Positions 1 to 8,607 of a stretch of 64,000 nucleotides of DNA are shown in pieces. Each line of letters begins with the position of its first letter. Within the stretch, counting starts at the first letter, position 1. The notes below the pieces were generated by a model that worked only from the letters and a program-made list of their open reading frames with translations, was not told where the DNA came from and ran no database searches. A program made the position numbers and the translations under genes. The DNA comes from Prorocentrum cordatum. Its lineage: Eukaryota; Sar; Dinophyceae; Prorocentrales; Prorocentraceae. Location of the stretch: contig CAUYUJ010000174.1 of NCBI GenBank assembly GCA_963575745.1, positions 12,501 to 76,500 of the forward strand, in the 5' to 3' direction.

Positions 1-1040
1 ACGATTCGGAACGATCGGGAACAGAAATGAGGCCGGCGCCTCAGCGAGAGCAGCATTTTGAAAAAAAAAAAAAAAAAAAAAACGCAAGCGAAAACCCGTT
101 TCCCGGGAATCCTGTGTGAAAAAACAATACGCGGGGGGGGGGTCGGCGATCTTCGGGACGCCATCAGGGGAAGTGGGAGAGTATTTTCATATTGTGTAAT
201 TGTGGAGAACGGGCAGGAGGAGGGGGAGGGAGGAGGAGAATGGGAGAGGATGAGGAGGAGGAGGAGGAGGAGGAAGAGGAGGAGGAGGAGGAGGGCGTCG
301 GCACGACACTCCAGCCAACAGGCAACAGGAGGAGGAGGAGGAGGAGGAGGAGGAGGAGGTCGCGATGCTGCAGGTCTCGCCCCGCCCCCGCCCCAGCTCA
401 CAGCCGGGCGCGGGCCAGCCGGCCGTACCGCTTCTTGAGCAGGCAGGACCTGCCGGCAGACGCGCACGGAGCGAGGCCGCGGCCGCGCGGAGGGGCAGAG
501 AGAGTTTTTGATCCGCGGGTCGAGAGCGCACCTCTTCCGGTCGAGGCTAAGCGGGCCGCGCGACGCTTGAATCAACAAAGAGAGGCAGAGAAAGGTGCCC
601 GGACCTCCTGCGCATCTCGCCATCGCTCGGACGTCCATTCCAACCACGGTGCAGCTGTTCTGCTGCACGTCGAGGACGGGGCGGCTTCTAAGAGGCCCCC
701 GCTGCCGTCTCAGACGGGTCCCTCCCCTCGTGCAGCATGCTGGCCGTTGGGCCAACCTCCCCCCAAAAGACTCGTCATCGCTCTGATATCCATTTCCCGT
801 GCATGTTTCGACTTCGTGCGTTTTTCTTTTTGTCCGCAAGGTGATCCAAGATGTTCCTCGAGGTTCAGCGCCGAGAAAAAATGCACACGTTCGAGCGATG
901 CCAAAGTATTGACCAACATGCTGAATTGTTTCGCCGACTTTGGCCTCCGGGGTCCCTCACAAGACCACGGGACCGTCATCCGCCACCGTGCCACTGGGCA
1001 CGGAGTGGGCGTGTCCTCAGGCCCTTGGCCCAAGCCTCTG
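1..1040. other. Non-coding stretch with poly-A run and GGA tract
   Basis: No gene is supported here. A run of about 21 A residues lies at 60-82. An interrupted GGA tract occupies 214-359, and the open frames across it translate as poly-Glu, poly-Arg or poly-Gly. The rest is GC-rich sequence with no recognisable domain in any frame. Confidence 0.6.
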
Positions 1041-1089
1041 AGCCTCAGTTCTCAGTCCTGAGAAATGTTTCAGGGACCTGGACCCCAAT

Positions 1090-2760
1090 TTCTGAAATCT
1101 CTTGGGGTTTGGCACGTGCCCCCTGCGCTTTCCGGCATCTTGAGGCACGATTTTGTCGGGCCCAAGGGGGCCTCGGACGGGCCAAGAGGGCCCAAAGAGG
1201 CACTCCAGACGTTCCAAGATGGCCCCCAGACGCCGAATGATCGTTCCAAGATGTCCAAGATGGCCCGAAGACGGCCCAAGAGGCCGCAAAGGCGCCACAA
1301 GAGGCCTCCAAGAAGACGCCCAAGAGAGCCCCGAGAGGCACAAATCGCTGATTTTCCTAAGGTTTGGCCTTCTCGCCTTTTCGGCTTCTTCTCGACGCTC
1401 CAAGGCGGCCCAAGATGCCCTGTGATCAATCAACAGGGTGCGGCAGATCGAGTGGTCTTCGGCCCATCCCGCCACCGTGCCTCGGTTATGGGTATGAAGC
1501 CTATTGGATCTTCGTTGGGATCTCGTGAAAATCATCTCGGGGGCCTCTTGGAGGCAACTCTGAAGCGGGGGGTGGGGCTGTTTTGGAGCCTCTTGGGGCC
1601 TCTTTTGGGCCTCTTGGGGGCCTCTGGGGCTCCCAAGACCGGCCCAATACCCCAAGGGGGCCAATACGGCCCAAGAGGGCCCCAAGACAGCCCAAGTGGC
1701 GCCCAAGACGGCCCGAGAGGGCTCCAAGACGACCCCAGGAGCGGCCACGAGGGGGACCACGAACCGAACATTCGAGCCTTCCGCCCTAAGAGGGCCCCAG
1801 GAGGCCCCGGAGAGGCCCCGGAGAGGCGCCCAAGAGGCCCAAAAGAGGCTCCGAAACGGCTCCCAAAAGGCGTCCAAACTGCCCCCAAGAGGCCCCCGAG
1901 AGGCCTCCCACGAGACCCCAACGAACATCCAGTAATTAGGCTTCATACCCTCCACAACCCAGGCACGGTGGCGGGATGGACCGAAGGCCATTCGATCCGC
2001 CGTCCCCTGTCGATTCATCGCAGGGGCGCCTGGCGTGCTAGACCCTTTCGGTTTTGGTTTTGGTTGTTTTCCCAAAAGAACCCCCCCTGGGGCTTCGGCC
2101 CGTCCCGCCAGCCACCCGGAAAGATCTTCCAGATTGCCCAGAGGTGGTTACCAAGGGTTTTTTCCTGCTCCAAACGGCTCCAAGACGGCCCGAGATGGCC
2201 TCCAAGACGCCTTCAAGACGGCCAACATGGCCTCCAAGACGGCTCAGATGGCCCCAAGATGCCTCCAAGATGCCCCAAGATGCCTCCAAGACGGCCTAAG
2301 ATAGCCTCAAGATGGGTCAAGACGGCCCAAGAGGCCTCAAGAGCCCCCCAAGACGCCTCCAAGAGGTCCTCAAGGAGAGCCCGAAGAGGCCAAAATCATT
2401 GGTTTTCCTTAGGTTTATGAAGGACTTCAGCATTTGCTTATTTTCGACCTTCCGAAGACCTCAAGACGGCCCAAGAGGCCCCCCAAGATCGCCCCAAAAT
2501 CGCTCACGAGGCCTCCAAGATGGCCCCATGACGGCCCAAGAAGGAAGCTCTCAAGAAGGCCCCAAGACGGCCCCAAGACGGCCCAAGAGGCCTCCAATAC
2601 GCCCAAGATGGCCTCCAAGACGGACCCGAAGCGCCCCAAGTGGGCCCCAAGTCGGTTCAGAGAGGCCCCCCAAGAGAGCCCAAGATAGCCCCAACATGGT
2701 CTCCAAGACGGTTCCAAGATGGTCCAATCGAGCCCAAGAGTCCCTTACGAGGCTCCGAAG
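1090..2760. repeat. Degenerate CCAAGACGGCC-type repeat field
   Basis: The stretch is built from imperfect copies of short words such as CCAAGACGGCC, CCAAGAGGCC and CCAAGATGGCC at irregular 9-15 bp spacing. The same words in the opposite orientation occur at about 61,440-61,600. Open frames of up to 451 codons cross it in several frames on both strands. They are rich in Pro, Arg, Gly and Trp and follow the repeat, so no gene is called. Confidence 0.7.
1418..2035. repeat. Inverted repeat with about 130-bp arms
   Basis: The left arm at about 1,418-1,555 contains CCCGCCACCGTGCCTCGG and TATGAAGCCTA. It reappears as its reverse complement at about 1,900-2,035, with several mismatches. The arms enclose about 345 bp of the CCAAGACGGCC repeat. 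This could be a foldback transposon remnant or an inverted duplication. A weaker copy of the CCGCCACCGTGCC word lies at about 980-995. Confidence 0.6.
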
Positions 2761-4020
2761 AGGCATCCTCCCCCTTCGCCTTTTTCCTCCTTCTCAGCCT
2801 CCTCCCCTTCCTCCCCCCCGCGTTCCCCGAAACCTTTCCAAACCGACTCGGGAAACACATGGTCCGATAGATTGGCCAAGCTCTATCTAGCCCAGCTATC
2901 AGACACATAGGCGCTTCCACAAGGGCAGGGGGCGGCGGTGATTCGCCGTAGGCATCTTGGATAAAACGATCCGAGACGAAAAAACCGGTTCGGGGCAGGT
3001 GGTCTGGAGCTCTGGAGACTCCGTGCTGGAAAATCAAACCAGCGGAGACCTGAGGACAGAGACAAGGACAGAGAGGCAGACAGGTGGACAGATAGAGAGA
3101 GGTGGAGGGGCGCAGGCATGCCACGCCGCCGCGGCGAATCCCGCGGAGGAGGCAAGCAGAGGGCCGCCGCTGCCGTGCAGAGGAGGAGAAGGAGGAGGCC
3201 CTGACGCGACGGCGCTGGCAGGCCCACGTTACGGCCCTGGCAGCGCAGAAGAAGGAAGATGAGGACAGGGGGGCAGGAGGAAAATAAGAGAGAGGAGAAA
3301 AGAGAAGAACGCAGAGGAGAAGGAAGAGGAGGAGGACGACGAGGGAGGATGAGGAGAACTTGACGCGACTGCTCCTGCAGGTCTACGTTAATGCTCTTGC
3401 AGCGCAGAAGGAGGAAGAGGAGGACACGAAACAGGAGGAACAGGATAATAAGGAAACAAAAAGAAAGAGGAGGAAGACGAGGATGACGAGGAGGGATGAG
3501 GAGGAAGGGAGGAAAGGGGGGACAGGGACATGGTGCCGGGGGGGAAGAGAGGCCCTGAGATTTGACGCTGCGAGAATTGCAACAGCGCAAAAAAAACACG
3601 ACCGGAGCGGAGCCCTGGACCCTGCTTTCTGCTGCGTTTTTCTGGCCAGATCGATCTGTCGGGCGAAAACACTTTTTTCGTCAGCGGCGAGGCGGCGAAC
3701 TCCGCTCCAGCGAGAAGCTAGATAGGGACACTAAATAGCGAAGTAGCCGGCGAGCAAAGAGGGAAAGGGGGACGGCCGAGGGGAAGAAGGGACGCTCAGA
3801 CGCCGAAGAGTTCGACGACGAGCAGCCGGGGGGGCAGCAGCAGCCAGGCGTGCAGCCGGGCGAAAACACCCATAGCGAACAGAAATGCCACGCCAGGATC
3901 TGGGGGGGGGGGTCGTGCCGCGCCCAGCCCAGAGAAGCTCCCCCGCCCAACCCGCCAGAGGAGGGCTCCAGCCAAACAGCGGTCCCGCCGCAGCCCGCAG
4001 GAGGGAAAACAATAGGAGCA
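2761..4020. other. Low-complexity stretch, no supported gene
   Basis: The stretch is purine-rich on the plus strand between about 3,040 and 3,545 (AGGAGG, GACAGAG words). The remainder is GC-rich. A short block at about 3,940-4,015 is repeated with divergence at about 4,335-4,405 inside the next microsatellite. No protein motif was recognised on either strand. Confidence 0.5.
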
Positions 4021-5090
4021 CGATGATGATGATGATGATGATGATGGATGATGATGATGTGATGATGATGCTGATGATGATGATGATGATGATGTGATGA
4101 TGATGATGAAGAGGAGGGAGGAGGAGGAGGAGGAGGAGGAGAGTGAGGAGGAGGAGGAGGATAAGAAAAGAGGAGGAGAGAGGAGAAAGGAGGAGGATGG
4201 AGGAGGAGGCGGAGGAGGAGGAGGAGGAGGAGGAGGCGGAGGAGGAGGAGGAGGAGGAGGAGGAGGAGGGGAGGAGGAGGAGGAGGTAAGGGAGGAGGAG
4301 GAGGAGGGAGGAGAGGAGGAGGAGACGGAGAACCCCTCGCCCAACCCGCAGAGGGGGGCTCCAGCCAACAGCCGGTCCCAGCCGCCGCCCACTGCGTTCG
4401 CCCAAGAGGAGGAGGGGGACAACAGGACCAGGATGAGGAGGAGAAGGAAGATGGGAGAAGAGGAAGTCGAGGACGAGGAGGGGAGGCGGAGGAGGAGGAG
4501 TAGGAGTAGGAGGTAGGAGAGGAGGAGAGGAGGAGGAGGAGGAGGGAGGAGGAGGAGGAGGTAGGAGGAGGAGGAGAGGAGGAGGAGGAGGAGGAGGAGG
4601 GAGGAGGAGCAGGAGGAGGAGAGGAGGAGGAGGAGGAGGAGGAGGAGGAGGAGGAGGACGACGAGGACGAGACGAGGAGGAGGAGAAGGAGGAGCGAGGA
4701 GGAGGAGGGAGGAGGATGAGGAAGGAGGAGGAGGAGGAGGAGGAGGAGGAGGAGGAGGCAGGAGAGGAGGAGAGGAGAAGGAGGGAGGAGGAGGAGAGGA
4801 GGCGGAGAAGGAGGAGGAGAGGTGAAGACGCAGGAGGAGGGAGGGGGGAAGTGAGGAGGACGAGGCGAGGGAACCCCGAGGGACCGAGGAGGAGGAGGAG
4901 GAGGAGGAGGAGTAGGAGGAGGAGGAGGAGGAGGAGGAGGAGGAGGAGGAGGAGGAGGAGGAGGAGAGGGAGAAAGCCAGGAGGAGGAAGAGGGCCGAGG
5001 ACGAGGCCGAGGAGGAGGAGGAGGAGGAGGAGGAGGAGGAGCAGCAGGAGAAGGATGAGGAGGAGGAAGGGGCGAGGACGAGGGCGAGGA
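4021..5090. repeat. (ATG)n followed by long (GGA)n tract
   Basis: ATG triplets run from 4,021 to about 4,110 and then pass into nearly 1 kb of GGA triplets with AGG/GAA variants. A unique island interrupts it at about 4,330-4,415. The tract is open in most frames (poly-Glu, Arg, Gly on plus; poly-Ser, Pro, Leu on minus), which explains the 586- and 628-codon open frames here. Confidence 0.9.
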
Positions 5091-5300
5091 GGCCCAGCGC
5101 AATCGCGCCCACGCCGTGAGCGGGCGCCTCGCCGTCCCCTCGGTGTGCATCCGAGGTGTGCGCCTGGCAGGGAAGCCGCTGGCCCCGCAGCGCGGGCACG
5201 GTGGCGGGTTGGGCCGCCGGGCCCTACGGATGCATACCGCTCTCCTGCGCGGCGGTGCGCGATGTGCGGGGCCCTCGGAAGCGGCACTCCCCGTGCTCTG
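5091..5300. other. Unique GC-rich island between GGA and TCC tracts
   Basis: About 210 bp of non-repetitive sequence lies between a GGA tract on the left and a TCC tract on the right. This is the same setting in which exons occur further along the window. All frames of both strands were read without recognising a product. A CACGGTGGCGGG word here is shared with the inverted repeat at 1,418-2,035, so it may be repeat-derived. Confidence 0.35.
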
Positions 5301-5486
5301 CCTCCTCCCACCTGCTCCTCCTGCTCCTCCTCCTCCTCCTCCTCCCTCCTCCTCCCCCTCCTCCTCCTCCTCCTCCTCCTCCTCCCTCCTCCTCCTCCTC
5401 CACCTCCTCCTCCTCCTCCTCCTCCTCCTCCTCCCCCCTCCTCTTCCTCCTCCTCCTCCTCCTCTTTCTCCTCCTCCTCCTCCTTC
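5301..5486. repeat. (TCC)n tract flanking the Copia element
   Basis: TCC triplets with a few CCC and TTC variants run to the left LTR edge. The TCC tract resumes at the other edge of the element (16,231), so the element was inserted inside a TCC microsatellite. Confidence 0.9.
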
Positions 5487-5661
5487 TGCAAAACCCCGAG
5501 GAGGGTTCTGCGCGGGAGCCTGGCAACAATGATAACGATTGGTCACCTTTATACTCCCGAACGGCAAAGCAGGTCTATGTAGCTTCGACCGTTAAACACT
5601 TGAGCCAAAGGCAGCAGGGTTACTATTCCTCCCCTGTCACACGCACGCTTGCATGTTAACA
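5487..5661 (-). repeat. 3' LTR of the Copia element
   Basis: This 175-bp copy matches 16,056-16,230 except at two positions (CTGCGCGGG against CTGCACGGG, and GATTGG against GATAGG). In the sense direction it starts TGTTAACA and ends GTTTTGCA. It contains a TATAAAGG word and the spliced-leader-like word at 5,599-5,612. Confidence 0.95.
5599..5612 (-). promoter_or_regulatory. Spliced-leader-like word in the 3' LTR
   Basis: The sense strand reads GCCTTTGGCTCAAG. The 3' part of the dinoflagellate spliced leader is GCCATTTTGGCTCAAG, so this is the same sequence lacking two bases. The same word is in the other LTR at 16,168-16,181. Its presence is seen; its origin from a trans-spliced transcript is inferred. 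Confidence 0.5.
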
Positions 5662-5670
5662 CCCCCCTCG
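5662..5670 (-). promoter_or_regulatory. Polypurine tract of the Copia element
   Basis: The sense strand reads CGAGGGGGG directly before the 3' LTR (TGTTAACA). This is the expected position and composition of the primer for plus-strand DNA synthesis. Confidence 0.75.
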
Positions 5671-6068
5671 GACGCTAGTCCGCATTGGCTGACGGGGAGG
5701 TGCCTATAAACGCAAAGACAGGTTAAATCAAGCAACAGGCTGCATGGACATCGTTATAATACCGAATTCGAAATATCTCATAACAACGTTCACGAGCACC
5801 ACGTCTCTCAGACATGCAACGTGAGCTCAAGTAAACATTCAATCAGTTACGAAATTAAATGTAGCATCCAAAGTTCACACGGCAGGCTAGCATTTATATG
5901 GTTTTGATTGCTTTCGCTTTTTATGCGCCAATACCTGCGGTAACTATAAAAGATGCACATGCAAATAGATTCAGCTCAATAGTCTACTGCAACGCTGTTG
6001 TTAAGCCTGGTTGAGAGGGGAGATGAGAGAGAGCGTAAAAGAAAAGCATGCCGGTCGCCTGTCACCGT
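5671..6068 (-). other. 3' untranslated region of the Copia element
   Basis: About 400 bp lie between the stop of the last ORF and the polypurine tract. The region is AT-richer than the preceding ORF and holds no supported coding sequence. Confidence 0.6.
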
Positions 6069-8519
6069 TTACGAGCGGCGCGGGCGCCTCACTGACGGAG
6101 CACGCGCGCCTCTGGACTTCGGTAAACCACGGTGCCCCACGCTGGCCGCCGTATAGGACGACACCCTGTTAAGGGCCTGCGTCGGGCTGTAATAGTCGGT
6201 GTCCAGGTACGCGTTAATGCGCTCCTCGTCGTCCAGCCAGCACCCCTCGTCAAAGCTCTTGGTGGACCCGTCAACAATGTTGTGGTAAGTGCCGATGGCC
6301 CTCCAGTAACTGGCGTGGGGAGCCTTCAGCAGAGGTTTACCACCTGGATTGTTGCGGAGGTGCTCTTCGACCGCAACTCCGGTAAACGGGTTCACAGTCC
6401 AGGCCGGGTCGGTAAGCCAGTTGGGGAAGTCGTCGCACGGCAACCATCCAAACCAACAGAGCTTCTCGCGGTGGTCACTTTTACGCTCGGTGATGTGATC
6501 GGCAGGCCAGTTGTCACGGTAAAGTGCCCTCATGGACCCCTGATCGTTAAGAGCGACGTCTAGGATGGTCTGGTGCCAGTAAACCGGAGGCTTGTTGATG
6601 CTGCCCTTTAACTCCTCGGCGCTCCTGACCTCGAGATCCTCGATGAAGTAGTTGCGGTAATACACCTGGAGCCCGTTCATGTAACGGCAATAGAGCTTGG
6701 CAAGGTCGTGCGTCGCAAACCTGATCACGGTAACCCCAGTTGAGATGTAACCGCGCGGTCCGTAAGTGTCTTCCACCAGGTGCTTAACGGAGACCACGGC
6801 GGGGTTGCCGTGGGGCAGCATCCCGGCCCACGTTAGCAGAAGGCCGTTAAGCTGCTTCTCGTTCATTTCTGGTGCCTTGTTGACGTAGACCTGTGTATCT
6901 GGGCAGCTGTGAACGTCGAACCACACTGGGTGGAGATCGTTAACGTGGATCGGCGGCACGTACTCGTCGTCGAACAGGGATTGTACGTGCCCGACCGCGT
7001 CAACCCACTCGTCGTGCTTGGCCAGCTCCTTCTCCGTCAACTGAGATCTCCAGCTGCACGGGCCCTTCAACACTGAGTAACCGAGGAAGCCGTAAGCGTG
7101 CTGCCCGTAAATGTCGACGAACACCTCATCGTAGTCGTTAAGCTCCCGCCCCGCGTTGCCCTGAATAGACCGACCACCTGGAGTCGTTAACCCCTCTTTT
7201 GCCACATGTCCGACGAAGTTGCCTTCGAACCTGCGCCAGTTGTCGCGCGTCTTCATCGTTAACGCGACTACTTCCCTGGGGTCGGGCTCCACCTTGTAGT
7301 TGACGTCGTGGTCCTCGCTCCTGTCGTTCACCATGGGCATGCGGCCGTTGACATGGTACAGTGGGCGGTACATGCCCCTGGCAACGTTCCGCGAGTACGC
7401 CGCAAGCTGCTCGTCTGTACGGTTAACAGCTTGAGGCTGCGGTGGAGGAACGCGCTGGGTCGATAACTTCTTGGGCACCGGAGGCGGGGGATTCATGCCG
7501 CTATCACTGCTCGATGCACCTGACTCGCCAAGGCCTGGAGGAGGCGGCTTGGGCGCCCTCACGTTCACCACCGGGGCAGGACCTTTTGGTACTTCGTCAC
7601 GTTGACTGCCCTGTGCGCGATCTTCATCCATCTTCATTCCCAGCTGCAGTAACTCTTCCAGTTCCCGTTTACGCTCATGCATGGCCTTGGGTGCTTTCTT
7701 GTAAACAGGTTGAGGTGACGTTGACTGCGGGATCTTATTCGGCGACACGGATCGACCGAACCCTCCGGTCTTGGGCGTGGCGCCGGTAAAGCCCTGAGCC
7801 GGGGGTGCACCCGATGCCGCGGCAGCTCGGGCTAGAGGCTTGCTGGCCTCGGCCGCCGCGTTGACTGCAGTGGGAGGCGCCTTGGCGGCCACTGCCGTTG
7901 GGGGCTGCTCGGGTAACGGCGGAGGAACCTGCGGGATGTTGGTAACCGGGGAGTTGATCGGGTCATGCAAGAACCTCTGTAATCCTTCGAGCCTCTCTGT
8001 TACTGCCACCAACAGGCGCAGTGCCGCATCACGTTTACCCTCGAAGTCCTGCAGGGGCGTGTTCTCGGTAAGGCGCTTGGCGGTGTTCAGGAGGTAACCA
8101 ATGTTGTCGTTGATGCGCCTATACTTGGTTGCATTCTCCTCCGTGTTAACTCCCGAGTCACGATTCTGAATGTTCAGGTCCGTAATCGTCGCCATCAGAG
8201 CGTTAATCTCCGCCTGCGCCCTTTGGAGATTCTCGTTGACGTCGTCACTGTCCTGGATCAGCGCCTCGTTCTGCCGCGTTAATTCCTCGATCCTCTTCGC
8301 CATGTCATCCGCGGCCCTTTGCACCTCGTCAACGTGTTTGTCGTAGGCTCCGTGGAAGTTGATCGCCATGTTAGTGAGGGTTACGGTAAACGCGTGAGCA
8401 ACGTGCACCATGTCGTCAACACGGCGGTTGAGGTTCTCACGCGTAACCGGTCCATCCCCAGCCGGGCTCTGGTCGACCATGGAGCCGTTAATGGTGAGGT
8501 TGACCTGAGGAGCCGCCAT
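6069..8519 (-). CDS. Copia downstream ORF, 816 aa, function unknown
   Basis: This is an intact ORF 3' of RT-RNase H and inside the LTRs. The start is placed at the Met of MAAPQVNL because of its GGCATGG context and because the upstream frame runs into the end of the RT ORF; an in-frame Met 39 codons upstream is possible. Residues about 20-190 are helical with coiled-coil character (DDMAKRIEELTRQNEAL). Residues about 210-390 are rich in Pro and Ala (PQVPPPLPEQPP). The last roughly 400 residues look globular, with many Trp, Tyr and Asp and segments such as YDEVFVDIYGQHAYGFLGY. No signal peptide, membrane segment or enzyme motif was seen, so an envelope protein is unlikely. A structural or RNA-binding role is possible but unsupported. 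It is more GC-rich than the RT ORF. Expression would need a separate start, reinitiation or trans-splicing. Confidence 0.85.
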   Translation of the reverse strand: MAAPQVNLTINGSMVDQSPAGDGPVTRENLNRRVDDMVHVAHAFTVTLTNMAINFHGAYDKHVDEVQRAADDMAKRIEELTRQNEALIQDSDDVNENLQRAQAEINALMATITDLNIQNRDSGVNTEENATKYRRINDNIGYLLNTAKRLTENTPLQDFEGKRDAALRLLVAVTERLEGLQRFLHDPINSPVTNIPQVPPPLPEQPPTAVAAKAPPTAVNAAAEASKPLARAAAASGAPPAQGFTGATPKTGGFGRSVSPNKIPQSTSPQPVYKKAPKAMHERKRELEELLQLGMKMDEDRAQGSQRDEVPKGPAPVVNVRAPKPPPPGLGESGASSSDSGMNPPPPVPKKLSTQRVPPPQPQAVNRTDEQLAAYSRNVARGMYRPLYHVNGRMPMVNDRSEDHDVNYKVEPDPREVVALTMKTRDNWRRFEGNFVGHVAKEGLTTPGGRSIQGNAGRELNDYDEVFVDIYGQHAYGFLGYSVLKGPCSWRSQLTEKELAKHDEWVDAVGHVQSLFDDEYVPPIHVNDLHPVWFDVHSCPDTQVYVNKAPEMNEKQLNGLLLTWAGMLPHGNPAVVSVKHLVEDTYGPRGYISTGVTVIRFATHDLAKLYCRYMNGLQVYYRNYFIEDLEVRSAEELKGSINKPPVYWHQTILDVALNDQGSMRALYRDNWPADHITERKSDHREKLCWFGWLPCDDFPNWLTDPAWTVNPFTGVAVEEHLRNNPGGKPLLKAPHASYWRAIGTYHNIVDGSTKSFDEGCWLDDEERINAYLDTDYYSPTQALNRVSSYTAASVGHRGLPKSRGARAPSVRRPRRS

Positions 8520-8607
8520 GCCTTCGTTCACGCCCAAGAGTAAGAGGTAATGGGTGGAGAAGGCCTTTAATAGCTGCAGTTTGCTTGACAGAAATGAGCT
8601 GCGAACA

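Noticed and set aside
1065-2420. A 451-codon Pro/Arg-rich frame
   Set aside because: Its content follows the CCAAGACGGCC repeat, overlapping frames are equally open, and no domain is visible.
3681-5567. A 628-codon minus-strand open frame and its overlapping 586- and 467-codon partners
   Set aside because: They are translations of the GGA tract (poly-Ser, Pro, Leu, Arg) and are open in several frames at once.
6069-8519. Envelope-like protein for the Copia downstream ORF
   Set aside because: No signal peptide, membrane anchor, cleavage site or cysteine pattern of an envelope protein is present.
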